Shown here in pieces: positions 17,375 to 26,794 of a DNA stretch of 64,000 nt. The notes under the pieces were generated by a model. The model saw only the letters and a program-made list of their open reading frames with translations. It had not been told where the DNA came from and did not search any database. Numbering within the stretch: the stretch's first letter is position 1; each line of letters starts with the position of its first letter. A program made the position numbers and the translations under genes. Source of the stretch: Sphingomonas sanguinis (GTDB lineage: Bacteria; Pseudomonadota; Alphaproteobacteria; Sphingomonadales; Sphingomonadaceae); the NCBI RefSeq assembly GCF_019297835.1, contig NZ_CP079203.1:3090501-3154500 (forward strand). Reading direction: 5' to 3'.

Positions 17375-19474
17375 TCAAACCCGCTCCACCAGACTCACGA
17401 CATCCGCCGCGCGCAGCGCCGCGATCAGGCGCATCAGATGTTGCAGGTCGTGCACCTCGACGTCGATCAGGTTCGTGTGGAAACGCGTGTCGCGCGTATC
17501 CAGCCGGACGTTGATGATGTTCGCCTTATGCTGGCCGATGATCGTCGCCAGGATGCCCAGCGCACCGGGTTCGTTCTTGACCATGACCGAGATGCGCGCC
17601 GTCGCGCCCTCGCTGTCGTCGCCCCAGGACACGTCGACCCAGTCGGTTTCCTCGTCGGTGCGGTCGGCCAGCTCGGCGAGTACCGGGCACTGGATCGCAT
17701 GGACCTCGATCCCCGCATCGGGACGGCGGAGGCCGACGATGCGGTCGCCCGGCACCGGGTGACAGCATTGCGCGAGGTCATAGGCGACGCCGGGCGTCAG
17801 TCCCTTGATCGAGATGGCGCTCGACTGCGGCGGCAGGGCGGCGACGTCCGCGCCCGCTGAGCCCGGCATCAGCGCTTCCATCACGGCGGCGTCGGACAGG
17901 GTTCGCCTAGCGATCGCGATCATCAGATGCGCTTCGTCGGGCATCTTCAGCCGCTGCAGCGCATGGGTCAGCGCATCCGCGCCGATTTGGGCGGGCAGGC
18001 GGCGGACGATATCCTCGTACAGCTTGCTGCCCAGGCTGACCTGCTCGGTGCGTTCGGCATGGCGCAGGTGGCGGCGGATCGCGGCCAGCGCCTTGCCGGT
18101 GATCGCCAGGTTCAACCAATTGGCCTGCGGTGTCTGTCCGGCCGAGCGCAATATCTGCACCTGGTCGCCGTTCGAGATGACCGTCGACAGCGGCACGACC
18201 CGCCCGTTCAGCTTGGCGCCCACCGCCTGGTCGCCCAGATCAGTGTGCACGGCATAGGCGAAGTCGATCGGCGTCGCGCCTTTCGGCAGCTGGATCAGTT
18301 CGCCCTTGGGGGTGAAGGCGAAGATGCGATCCTGATACATCGCCATCTTCGTATGCTCGATCAGCTCCTCGGGGCTGTCCGAGGTATCGAGGATTTCGAC
18401 CAGGTCGCGAATCCAGCTGACCTGCGCATCGTGGCGGGTCGCCTGTTTGTAGGTCCAGTGCGCGGCCAGGCCGAAATCGGCCTCGGCATGCATTTCGGGG
18501 GTGCGAATCTGAATCTCGATGCGCGCATTGTCGGCATGGATGACGCTGGTATGGAGCGAGCGATAGCCGTTGCGCTTGGGCGTCGAGATATAATCCTTGA
18601 ACCGCCCCGGCACCATCGGCCAGCGGCGATGGATCAGGCCCAGCACGCGGTAGCAATCCTCCTCGGTCGGCACGATCGCGCGGAAGGCCATGACGTCGGA
18701 GAGCTGCTCGAAATTGATGTGCCGCTCGTTCATCTTGCGGAAGATCGAGAAGGCGGACTTTTCGCGCCCCGTCACCTCGGCATCCACGCCGCCGCGTGAC
18801 ATCAGCAGCTTCAGACCCGAGGCGATCTTCGAAATCCGGTTGCCGCCGCCTTCCTTCATCTGCGCGAGGCGCAGCGTGATTGATTCATAGGCTTCGGGTT
18901 CGAGCTGCTGGAAGGAGAGCATCTGCATCTCCTTCATGAACTCGTACATGCCGATCCGCTCGGCGAGCGGGGCATAGATGTCCATCGTCTCCTTCGCGAT
19001 GCGGCGGCGCTTTTCCGGCTTCGCGATGTGATGCAGCGTGCGCATGTTGTGGAGGCGATCGGCCAGCTTCACCAGCAGGACGCGGATATCGTCCGACATA
19101 GCGAGCAGGAACTTGCGCAGATTCTCGGCGGCGCGCTCGCTCTCGGTCTGCGCCTCGATCTTGGACAGTTTGGTGACGCCGTCGACCAGCCTTGCGACAT
19201 TGGGACCGAACAGCCGCTCGATCTCGTCATAGGTGGCGACCGTATCCTCGATCGTGTCGTGCAGGATGGCGGTCGCGATCGTCTCGTCATCCAGATGCAG
19301 GTCGGTCAGGATGCCGGCCACCTCGATCGGATGGCTGAAATAGGGATCGCCCGAGGCACGCTTCTGGCTGCCATGCGCCTTCATCGAGAAGACATAGGCG
19401 CGATTGAGCAGCGCCTCATCGGCCTGGGGGTCATAGTCGAGCACGCGGTCGACGAGTTCATACTGGCGGAGCAC
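17375..19474 (-). CDS. rsh: Bifunctional (p)ppGpp synthetase/hydrolase (Rsh, RelA/SpoT family)
   Basis: About 699 residues, the long RelA/SpoT homologue that sets the stringent-response alarmone level. The hydrolase HD domain has SHPIEVA and HDTIEDT (His72, Asp73), both intact. The synthetase domain has FKDYISTPKRNGYRSLHTSV and IEIQIRTPEMHAEAD. A TGS domain (IFAFTPKGELIQLPKGATPI) and a C-terminal ACT domain (ISVMVKNEPGALGILATII) follow. A GTG at 19474 gives the common family N-terminus MLRQYELVDRVLDYDP; an in-frame ATG at 19513 would add 13 residues, and neither has a clear ribosome binding site. Being the likely only long Rsh, it should both make and degrade ppGpp. Confidence 0.94.
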   Translation of the reverse strand: MLRQYELVDRVLDYDPQADEALLNRAYVFSMKAHGSQKRASGDPYFSHPIEVAGILTDLHLDDETIATAILHDTIEDTVATYDEIERLFGPNVARLVDGVTKLSKIEAQTESERAAENLRKFLLAMSDDIRVLLVKLADRLHNMRTLHHIAKPEKRRRIAKETMDIYAPLAERIGMYEFMKEMQMLSFQQLEPEAYESITLRLAQMKEGGGNRISKIASGLKLLMSRGGVDAEVTGREKSAFSIFRKMNERHINFEQLSDVMAFRAIVPTEEDCYRVLGLIHRRWPMVPGRFKDYISTPKRNGYRSLHTSVIHADNARIEIQIRTPEMHAEADFGLAAHWTYKQATRHDAQVSWIRDLVEILDTSDSPEELIEHTKMAMYQDRIFAFTPKGELIQLPKGATPIDFAYAVHTDLGDQAVGAKLNGRVVPLSTVISNGDQVQILRSAGQTPQANWLNLAITGKALAAIRRHLRHAERTEQVSLGSKLYEDIVRRLPAQIGADALTHALQRLKMPDEAHLMIAIARRTLSDAAVMEALMPGSAGADVAALPPQSSAISIKGLTPGVAYDLAQCCHPVPGDRIVGLRRPDAGIEVHAIQCPVLAELADRTDEETDWVDVSWGDDSEGATARISVMVKNEPGALGILATIIGQHKANIINVRLDTRDTRFHTNLIDVEVHDLQHLMRLIAALRAADVVSLVERV

Positions 19475-19513
19475 GATATCAGATTTGCGTGGTAGGGATG
19501 GGCAATGCAACAT

Positions 19514-19740
19514 TTTTGATGCGATCAGGGTGATCGAGGTCTTCTTAAGCCTCTTTCTTCTTCAAGCCCCTCTCCCGGCAGGGGGAGGGGTTGGGGAGGG
19601 GCAAGAGCCACGGGCGTTGGTCTCTGTGAGACCCCGTGCCCTCCCCCATCCCCTCCCGCCTGCGGGAGGGGAGCGGCAAGACGGTAGGGAAGCCTTCCAC
19701 TATCTCCGTTCAGCCTGAGCGCAGTCGAAGGCCACGGGCA
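19514..19740. repeat. Repeat-filled gap between rsh and the helicase
   Basis: A palindromic element at about 19567-19671 has ends CCCCTCTCCCGGCAGGGGG and the CCTCCCGCCTGCGGGAGGGG type, with a GTCTCTGTGAGAC hairpin near its centre. A copy of the dispersed element (core CAGCCTGAGC then CAGTCGAAGGCCACGGG) follows at 19706-19738, ending 2 bases before the helicase stop codon. Confidence 0.8.
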
Positions 19741-22152
19741 TCACTCCCCCATCGCCTCCGCCGCCAGCGCCTCCGCCTCGATCAGCAGGTCATCATCGGC
19801 ACTTCCGGTCGACACCTTCTCGCGCCCGATCAGCACCAGTACCGGCACCGCCAGCGGGCTGACCCGCTCCAGATCGACGTGCAGCATCGTACCCCCCGCC
19901 CGGTCGAGCAGGTTCGCCAGCCGCCCGACATCGGTCATCCGCGCCCGCGCATCGTCCCACGCCGCCTGGAGCAGCAGATGGCCGGGCTCGTATTTGCGCA
20001 GCACGTCGTAGATCAGGTCGGTCGAAAAGGTCACCTGCCGCCCGGTCTTGCGCTTGCCGGGATGCTGGCGCTCGACCAGCCCGCCGATCACCGCGACCTC
20101 GCGGAATGCGCGCTTGAGCAGATGCGACTGCTGCACCCAGTCGACGAATTCGTTTTCGAGGATGTCGGGGGAGAACAGGCTGGCCGGATCGGTCACCTTC
20201 TCCAGCCCGTAACAGGCCAACGCATAGTCGCTGGCGACGAAGCCCAGCGGTTTCAGCCCCTGCGCCTCCATCCGCCGGGTGATCAGCATCCCCAGCGACT
20301 GGTGCGCATTCCACCCCTCGAAGCTATAGGCGACCATGTAATGCCGCCCCTCGCGCGGGAAGGTCTCGACCAGCAACTGGCCGGGGCGGGGGAGGACGGA
20401 GCGACGGTCCTGCATCTCCAGCCAGTCATGCACGTCCTCTGGGAAACGATCCCATTCGCGCCGGTCGGCCAGGAATTCGCGCACCCGGTCGGCAAGGCTG
20501 GTCGACAGCGGCATCCGGCTGCCGCCATAGGTCGGGATGCGGGCGGGGCGCGAAGTGGCGCGGACGATCAAATCCTCGCCGTCGATCGATTCCACCTCCA
20601 GGCTCAAACCGGCGAAGAAGAAAGTGTCGCCGGGTGCCAGCGTCGCGGCGAAACCCTCTTCCACCCGGCCCAGCTGGCGGCCGTTGCGGAAACGCACCTT
20701 CAGCATCGTCGCCTCGACGATGATCCCGGCGTTCAGGCGATGCTGGGCGACGAATTGCGGATGGGTGACGCGCCATGTCCCGTCCGGCTGCTGGACCAGC
20801 CGCTTGAACTTGTCATAGGCGCGCAAGGCATAGCCGCCGTCCGCGATGAAGCGCAGCACGCGGTCGAACGTCTCGTCGTCCAACGCCGAATAGGGCATGG
20901 CCGAGCGGATTTCGTCGAGCAGCGCGCCCTGCTCGAACGGCGCGGCACAGGCGCAGGCCATGACATGCTGCGCCAGCACGTCGAGCGCGCCCTGTCGGAA
21001 GATGTCGGGGTCCAGCTCGCCCGCCTCCACCGCATCGAGCGCGGCGCGCGCTTCCAGATATTCGAAACGGTTGCCGGGGACTAGGATCGCACGGCTCGAT
21101 TCATCCAGCCGGTGATTGGCCCGACCGATCCGTTGCAGCAGCCGCGACGAGCCCTTGGGTGCGCCCATCTGGATCACGCAATCGACATCGCCCCAGTCGA
21201 CGCCGAGGTCGAGGCTGGCGGTCGCGACCAGCGCGCGAAGCTGGCCGTCGGCCATCGCGGCTTCCACCTTCTGGCGGGCTTCCAGCGAGAGCGAGCCGTG
21301 ATGGACGCCGATCGGCAGGCTCTTGTCATTCGCCTTCCACAAGTCCTGGAAGATCAGCTCGGCGAGACTGCGCGTGTTGCAGAAGACGATGGTGGTCCGG
21401 TTCGCCTCGATCACCCGCATCACTTGGGCGGCGGCATAGCGACCGGAATGGCCCGCCCAGGGCACGCGGTCCTCGGGCAGCAGGATCGAGATATCCGGCG
21501 GCGCGCCCGGCTCGCCCGTGACGAGGCCGACCGCATCGATATCGCCATCGGGCGCCAGCCAGGCGCGGTAGCCATCGGGGTCCGCCACCGTCGCCGACAG
21601 CGCGACGCGGCGCAGATCGGGGGAAAGCCGCTGCAACCGCGCCATGCACAGGGACAATAGGTCGCCGCGCTTGCCGGTGGCGAAGGCGTGGACCTCGTCG
21701 ACGACAATGGTCTTCAACCCGGCGAACATCGTCGCGGCATCCGGGTAGCTGAGCAGCAGCGACAGCGATTCCGGCGTGGTGAGCAGGATTTGCGGCGGCT
21801 TGACCCGCTGCCGCGCCTTCTTGTCCGACGAGGTGTCGCCCGTCCGCGTCTCGACCCGGATGTCGAGGCCCATCTCATCGATCGGCGTGACGAGGTTGCG
21901 ACGAATATCTACCGCCAGCGCTTTCAGCGGCGAGACATAAAGGGTGTGCAGCCCTTCGCTCGGGGCTTCGATCAGCTCGGTCAGGGTCGGCAGGAACCCT
22001 GCCAGCGTCTTGCCCGCGCCCGTCGTCGCGACCAGCAGCGCGTGGCGGCCTGCGCGCGCTTCCTCCAGCATTGCCAGCTGATGGGTGCGCGGGCACCAGC
22101 CCTTGGCGGCGAACCAGTCGGTCAGGGCGGAGGGGAGGGAACCGGGGGGCAT
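19741..22152 (-). CDS. Ligase-associated DEXH-box DNA helicase (Lhr-like)
   Basis: A protein of 803 residues. A superfamily 2 helicase with Walker A TTGAGKT (Lys48), DEVH at 152-155, ATTGxxGK-linked motif I surroundings typical of Lhr, and motif VI QRIGRANHRLDES. The C-terminal part follows the family called ligase-associated DNA damage response helicase. It likely unwinds damaged DNA or DNA:RNA duplexes in repair. ATG 22152 is chosen; the frame reaches a TTG at 22179, inside the opposing gene. It is divergent from the partner exonuclease, whose start is only 19 bases away. Confidence 0.9.
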   Translation of the reverse strand: MPPGSLPSALTDWFAAKGWCPRTHQLAMLEEARAGRHALLVATTGAGKTLAGFLPTLTELIEAPSEGLHTLYVSPLKALAVDIRRNLVTPIDEMGLDIRVETRTGDTSSDKKARQRVKPPQILLTTPESLSLLLSYPDAATMFAGLKTIVVDEVHAFATGKRGDLLSLCMARLQRLSPDLRRVALSATVADPDGYRAWLAPDGDIDAVGLVTGEPGAPPDISILLPEDRVPWAGHSGRYAAAQVMRVIEANRTTIVFCNTRSLAELIFQDLWKANDKSLPIGVHHGSLSLEARQKVEAAMADGQLRALVATASLDLGVDWGDVDCVIQMGAPKGSSRLLQRIGRANHRLDESSRAILVPGNRFEYLEARAALDAVEAGELDPDIFRQGALDVLAQHVMACACAAPFEQGALLDEIRSAMPYSALDDETFDRVLRFIADGGYALRAYDKFKRLVQQPDGTWRVTHPQFVAQHRLNAGIIVEATMLKVRFRNGRQLGRVEEGFAATLAPGDTFFFAGLSLEVESIDGEDLIVRATSRPARIPTYGGSRMPLSTSLADRVREFLADRREWDRFPEDVHDWLEMQDRRSVLPRPGQLLVETFPREGRHYMVAYSFEGWNAHQSLGMLITRRMEAQGLKPLGFVASDYALACYGLEKVTDPASLFSPDILENEFVDWVQQSHLLKRAFREVAVIGGLVERQHPGKRKTGRQVTFSTDLIYDVLRKYEPGHLLLQAAWDDARARMTDVGRLANLLDRAGGTMLHVDLERVSPLAVPVLVLIGREKVSTGSADDDLLIEAEALAAEAMGE

Positions 22153-22171
22153 CCCGAAGGATATAGGTATT

Positions 22172-23170
22172 ATGGTCAAGCTCGGCGACTGGATACAGCC
22201 CCATAAACATGGGATTTACGTGGCCCCCGCCGATGTGTGGGTCGATCCGTCCGAACCCGAGGCCAAGGCGCTGGTGACCCATGGCCATGCCGACCATGCG
22301 CGCGGCGGGCACGGCACGGTCTGGGCGACGCCCGATACGCTGGCGATCATGGAAGCGCGCTACGGCCCGCAGAACGGTGTCGGCGTCGGCTATGGCGAGA
22401 CGATCCGGCTGGGCGAGGTGGACGTCAGCTTCGTCCCCGCCGGTCATGTGCTGGGTTCGGCCCAGATCGTGCTGGATTATAGGGGCGAGCGGGTGGTGGT
22501 GTCGGGCGACTATAAACGCCGCGCCGACCCGACCTGCGCCGCCTTCGAGCCGGTGAAGTGCGACGTGTTCGTCACCGAGGCGACCTTTGCGCTGCCCGTC
22601 TTTCGCCACCCTGAGACCGGCGACGAGATCGACAAGCTGATCGCGCGGCTGCACGCCAATCCGACCCGCTGCGTGCTGGTCGGGGCCTATGCGCTGGGCA
22701 AGGCGCAGCGGGTGATCGCGGAACTGCGCGTGCGCGGGCATGAGGCGCCCATTTATCTCCACGGTGCGCTGGCGCGGCTATGCGCGCTCTATCAGGAACT
22801 GGGCGTCGATCTGGGCGAGTTGCGCATGGTCGCGGACACGCCCAAGGCGGAGATGGCGGGCCATATCGTGATGTGCCCGCCCGGCGCGCTCAACGATCGC
22901 TGGTCGCGGCGGCTGCCCGATCCGATCACGGCGATGGCCAGCGGCTGGATGCGGGTGCGTCAGCGCGCGCGGCAGAAGAATGTCGAGCTGCCGCTGATCC
23001 TGTCCGACCATGCCGATTGGGACGAGCTGACCCAGACCCTGACCGAGATCGCCCCGCGTGAAGTATGGGTGACGCATGGGCGCGAGGAGGCGTTGGTGCA
23101 TTGGTGCGAGACGCGGCAGATGAAAGCGCGGGCCCTGGCGCTGGTGGGGTTTGAGGATGAGGATGATTGA
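22172..23170 (+). CDS. Ligase-associated DNA damage response exonuclease (metallo-beta-lactamase fold)
   Basis: A protein of 332 residues. The metal site HGHADH (residues 37-42) and a beta-CASP-like region (SGDYKRRADPTC, VTEATFALPVFRHP) mark the Artemis/Snm1-like nuclease family. The C-terminus has LSDHADWDEL and WVTHGREEAL. It is the usual partner of the Lhr-like helicase and an ATP-dependent DNA ligase in a bacterial end-processing system. Here only helicase and exonuclease are present, placed head to head; the ligase and phosphoesterase partners are not in the window. Confidence 0.9.
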   Translation: MVKLGDWIQPHKHGIYVAPADVWVDPSEPEAKALVTHGHADHARGGHGTVWATPDTLAIMEARYGPQNGVGVGYGETIRLGEVDVSFVPAGHVLGSAQIVLDYRGERVVVSGDYKRRADPTCAAFEPVKCDVFVTEATFALPVFRHPETGDEIDKLIARLHANPTRCVLVGAYALGKAQRVIAELRVRGHEAPIYLHGALARLCALYQELGVDLGELRMVADTPKAEMAGHIVMCPPGALNDRWSRRLPDPITAMASGWMRVRQRARQKNVELPLILSDHADWDELTQTLTEIAPREVWVTHGREEALVHWCETRQMKARALALVGFEDEDD

Positions 23171-23173
23171 TTT

Positions 23174-23267
23174 CCGTGGCCTTCGACTTCGCTCAGGCTG
23201 AACGGATGTGGGGGATGGGGCCTTTTACAAACCGCCGTTCAGGCTGAGCGAAGTCGAAGCCCAAGGG
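23174..23267. repeat. Inverted pair of the dispersed element between convergent genes
   Basis: One copy reads inward at 23174-23205 (GGCCTTCGACTTCGCTCAGG), the other outward at 23235-23267, with about 29 bases between them. Together they form a long hairpin placed exactly between the convergent exonuclease and opgH stops, so it can act as a bidirectional terminator. Confidence 0.8.
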
Positions 23268-23269
23268 AA

Positions 23270-25069
23270 TCACGCCAAGGCCAAAGGCCGAACCGGCTCC
23301 GCCACCTCCGACCCAGGCACCGCGAACACCCCCTTCTTCGCCAGCCGTTCCCCCGGCGGCACCTTGGCCGTCTCCATCGCCAGCCAGGGCGACAACAACA
23401 GCCCCAAAGTCACCGGCGACAGCCAGGCCCCCAGCATCGGGTTCAGGAACGACACGCCCAGCAACACCGCGCCGATCCCCAGATGCCAGCGATAGCGCGG
23501 CATCGTATCCGCCGCCGCCAGCCCGTCGCGCACCCGGCTCTGCGGGTTCCAGCCCGACGGCTTGCCGCGCACGATGTTGATGAGGTCGATCGTCTGGGTC
23601 AGCGCGATGGCGGGCGCGGTCAGGATCGACAACGGCACGTCGAGCACGACGGAGGAGAGGATACCTTTTGCCCCGCCATAGCTCGCCCGCCGATCGCGAT
23701 CGGCCATCGCCCAGATGATGCTCAACACCTTCGGCCCGAACAACAGGATCAGCGTGACGACCAGCACCTGCGTCGAGGTGACGGCGTGCACCGTCGCGGC
23801 ATCGTCGGACAGGCTCTGCGCGATCGAGGTGGCGATCAGGATCAGCCAGGCGGGCGACATCAGATAGGCGAGCGCGCCGATGAACAGCTGCAACCGGCTG
23901 ATCCAGTGGAAACCGCTCGATCCCAGCAGTTTCAGATGCTGGGTATTGCCCTGCGCCCAGCGCCGGTCGCGCACCGCCTGGTCGATCAGCGTGGGCGGAA
24001 ACTCCTCGAAACTGTCTTCGACCATCAGCATGTGCAGCCGCCAGCCGCGCCGCCGCAGCAGCGCCGCCTCGACCATGTCGTGGCTCATGATCGTGCCCCC
24101 GAACGGCGGCCGTCCGGGCAGGTCGGGCAGGCCGCAGCTTTCGGCAAAGGCGCGGATGCGGATCAGCGCGTTATGCCCCCAGAAGGTGGATTCCGACCCC
24201 GACCACCAGACCAGCCCCGCCGTCGAGATCGGGCCGTAGAAGCGGCTGGCGAACTGCATCCAGCGCTGGAAGAAAGTGGTCGCGCCGATAATCATCGGCA
24301 CCGTCTGGAGAAGCGCGATCGAGGGCCGCTGCTCCATGATCTGCGCCATGCCGACGATCGTGTCGCCGCCCATCAGGCTGTCGGCGTCGAGCATCAGCAT
24401 GAAGTCGTACCCGCCGCCGTGATTGCGAATCCACTCGGCGACATTGCCGGGTTTGCGCCCGACATTCTCGGTGCGACGGCGATAATAGAGTGGCACGCGC
24501 AAGCGGGGGGCGAGGCGTTGCCAGGCGGCGCGCTCCTCGGCTTCGGCGGCTTCCCACGAATCGGACAGCACGAAAAAGGCGAATTGGCGGGCGGCACCGG
24601 CGCGGTCGATCATCGTCGCCATGCGCGCGATCCGGTCGAAGACGGCGTCGACATCCTCATTATGCACCGGCACCAGCACCGCCGTCGTGGCGTTCGGGGG
24701 GGCGCTCCCACGCGGGGCGGGGGTGATTCCGGGATGCGCGCGCGAGATCAGCAGGATGAAGCCGATCGCCGCCGTCACGAAGCCGAACGAAATCCAGGCG
24801 AACAGCGGAAAGAACAGCAGCAGCAATAGCCCGTCGAGCAGGCTGAACCCGTCGCTGAGCAACGCTTCCTTGACCGAGGCGGAAGCGGCGGTCGCCAGCA
24901 GCCCGGTCAGTAGCACCAGCAGCAGGCGACGCGTCAATATGTCGTCGGGCGACAGGTTGACGCCCTCACGCGGCTCGGGCGCATTGTGTGGCGGCGGCGG
25001 GCCATCGAAGCGCTGGGTCGGCATCTCCAGCGGGGCGGGCGGCGGCATCATCGCGGGCATATCGTTCAT
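23270..25069 (-). CDS. opgH: Glucans biosynthesis glucosyltransferase OpgH (MdoH)
   Basis: A 599-residue inner-membrane GT2 enzyme that polymerises the beta-glucan backbone of osmoregulated periplasmic glucans. A first membrane helix lies near residues 48-62 (LTRRLLLVLLTGLLATAASA). The catalytic domain begins TTAVLVPVHNEDVDAVFDRI, with LMLDADSLMGGD and the QxxRW-type RDRRWAQGNTQHL, then further membrane segments. It is much shorter than the about 850-residue Escherichia coli enzyme, mostly from a short cytoplasmic N-terminus. Its ATG overlaps the opgG stop (ATGA). Confidence 0.92.
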   Translation of the reverse strand: MNDMPAMMPPPAPLEMPTQRFDGPPPPHNAPEPREGVNLSPDDILTRRLLLVLLTGLLATAASASVKEALLSDGFSLLDGLLLLLFFPLFAWISFGFVTAAIGFILLISRAHPGITPAPRGSAPPNATTAVLVPVHNEDVDAVFDRIARMATMIDRAGAARQFAFFVLSDSWEAAEAEERAAWQRLAPRLRVPLYYRRRTENVGRKPGNVAEWIRNHGGGYDFMLMLDADSLMGGDTIVGMAQIMEQRPSIALLQTVPMIIGATTFFQRWMQFASRFYGPISTAGLVWWSGSESTFWGHNALIRIRAFAESCGLPDLPGRPPFGGTIMSHDMVEAALLRRRGWRLHMLMVEDSFEEFPPTLIDQAVRDRRWAQGNTQHLKLLGSSGFHWISRLQLFIGALAYLMSPAWLILIATSIAQSLSDDAATVHAVTSTQVLVVTLILLFGPKVLSIIWAMADRDRRASYGGAKGILSSVVLDVPLSILTAPAIALTQTIDLINIVRGKPSGWNPQSRVRDGLAAADTMPRYRWHLGIGAVLLGVSFLNPMLGAWLSPVTLGLLLSPWLAMETAKVPPGERLAKKGVFAVPGSEVAEPVRPLALA

Positions 25070-26589
25070 GGCAGGAAGACCGGCATCAACACCGTCTCGC
25101 TGAGCGTCCGCGCGTTCTGCTTCAGGTACAGGCGGACATCCGCCGGGCCGTTCGCGTCCGGCGCGATATCGGCGGTCACGCGCCAGCGGTTCGACTGGCC
25201 GACGACCGGATAGGCGGCCTGGGCCAGCAGCTTGCCACGCGTCACCGAGATGTCGGCGGTGACGCCGCTCTGCCGGTCGAGTCCGGCAAGGGCTGGGCCG
25301 GTGAAATCGACGACCAGCTTGCGCGCGCCCGGCGTCGGCTCGGCCCCCGGTCGACCGGCATCGCCCGTCCAGCTGTCGACCGCATGGGCGATCGTCGGTA
25401 CGACCGTCGGGTCGGTGGAAGTCCAGTTCAGGCGATAGTCGAACTGCCGCTTCTGCCCCGCCCTGGGTGCATCGGCGGGGTTCCAGAAGGCGACGATATT
25501 GTCGACCGTCTCGCTCGCGGTTGTAAAGGCATAGAGCATCACCTGCCCGCGACCCCATTCGCCCTGCGGCTGCACCCACAGGTTCGCGCGGCGGTCGTAG
25601 AAGGCGCCGTCGTCCTGATAATGGTCGAAGTCGCGGTCGCGCTGGAGCAGGCCGAAGCCGCGCGGATTGCTATCGACGAAGCTGTCGAGGGTAGGACGCG
25701 GCGGATTGACCAGCGGCCGCCACAGCCGCTCGCCGCTGCCGGTCAGCAGCGCGAGACCGTCCGAATCGTGAATCTCGGGCCGCCAGTCGCGCGCGGCGGC
25801 ACGATTGCCCTCGCCATACCAGAACATGCTGGTCGCGGGCGCGATGCCCAGCCGTTCCACGTCTCGGCGGAAGAACAGGACGGCGGACACGCGCTGCTCG
25901 ACGCCGTTTGTCCCCTTGGTCGACTCGATCCGGTACGCGCCGCTGACGCTCGGTCCGTCGAGCAGCGCATAAACGGTATAGCCCTGCGCCCCCGTCCGCT
26001 CGATCCAGAAGTCGGTGAAGGCGGGAAATTCCTCGCGTCCGTCGATGCCGGTGTCGATCGCGATCCCGCGCGCCGACAGGCCATATTGGTCCTGCGCGCC
26101 CGCAGTGCGGAAATAGGAGGCGCCCTGAAAGGCGAGCCAGTCGCTCTTTCCGTCCGCCGTCATCGCGCGGAACCCGGCGATACCCAGCGGCGGCGCGTGA
26201 CCCGCTTCGGCGGTGAAAAGCGAGGGGGAGAAGGGGACGGCGCGGGCCTGACTGTTCTCGACGATATGGATGCCGACCGGCGTGGGCGCGTACCGGCCCA
26301 GCGGGAACAGCCGGATACCGCCCAGCAGTGTTCGATCGTCGCGGTAGCGGATGGTGCCGACCGCATCATAGCCGATGGCTTCGGCCGCCGCGACCTTGGC
26401 CTGCGCCCGATAAGGCTGCCGAGCCAGCGCCTCGGCCCGGCTTTGCAGGCCCGCCCAGGAAAAGGGTTCGGGCGCGCCCAGCTTCAACCCACCCGTCGAT
26501 CCTTGCGCGGCGACACGCGCCGCGGCCGCCGGGGTCAGCCCCAGGACGGCCAGCGCCGCGACCAGTTCTCGACGATTGGCCTGCATCAT
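25066..26589 (-). CDS. opgG: Periplasmic glucan biosynthesis protein OpgG/OpgD (MdoG family)
   Basis: A protein of 507 residues. The N-terminus MMQANRRELVAALAVLGLTP has a double arginine ahead of a hydrophobic stretch, suggesting Tat export as known for OpgD. The MdoG domain follows (KLGAPEPFSWAGLQSRAEAL, RYRDDRTLLGG, FFRRDVERLGIAPATSMFWY, RPLVNPPRPTLDSF). OpgG/D proteins act with OpgH in making, releasing or branching periplasmic beta-glucans. OpgG and OpgD are hard to tell apart by eye; the symbol is by operon position. It is cotranscribed with opgH through an ATGA overlap. Confidence 0.9.
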   Translation of the reverse strand: MMQANRRELVAALAVLGLTPAAAARVAAQGSTGGLKLGAPEPFSWAGLQSRAEALARQPYRAQAKVAAAEAIGYDAVGTIRYRDDRTLLGGIRLFPLGRYAPTPVGIHIVENSQARAVPFSPSLFTAEAGHAPPLGIAGFRAMTADGKSDWLAFQGASYFRTAGAQDQYGLSARGIAIDTGIDGREEFPAFTDFWIERTGAQGYTVYALLDGPSVSGAYRIESTKGTNGVEQRVSAVLFFRRDVERLGIAPATSMFWYGEGNRAAARDWRPEIHDSDGLALLTGSGERLWRPLVNPPRPTLDSFVDSNPRGFGLLQRDRDFDHYQDDGAFYDRRANLWVQPQGEWGRGQVMLYAFTTASETVDNIVAFWNPADAPRAGQKRQFDYRLNWTSTDPTVVPTIAHAVDSWTGDAGRPGAEPTPGARKLVVDFTGPALAGLDRQSGVTADISVTRGKLLAQAAYPVVGQSNRWRVTADIAPDANGPADVRLYLKQNARTLSETVLMPVFLP

Positions 26590-26725
26590 CGTTCAGCATC
26601 TCCCGCAACGGCCCGGAACGAAACACGCATGACGGCTGCGCGAGACCCGGTCGATTGTGCAACGCAACGTGCGGCGATCGGTTGCCGGGACACGATCAGT
26701 TGGCCCGCCTACCCACATGATACCG

Positions 26726-26731
26726 TATAAT
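26726..26731 (+). promoter_or_regulatory. Candidate -10 box for the TonB receptor
   Basis: A perfect TATAAT in an unusually AT-rich stretch, 64 bases before the receptor ATG. No convincing -35 at the normal distance was found (TTGGCC at 26700 is 20 bases away), so an activator may be involved. The rest of the gap from 26590 shows nothing else. Confidence 0.35.
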
Positions 26732-26794
26732 ATATTTGACGACCGACTTCTTTTCCGTCAAAGAAACACAATAAAATCAAATGGGGGCGACTTC

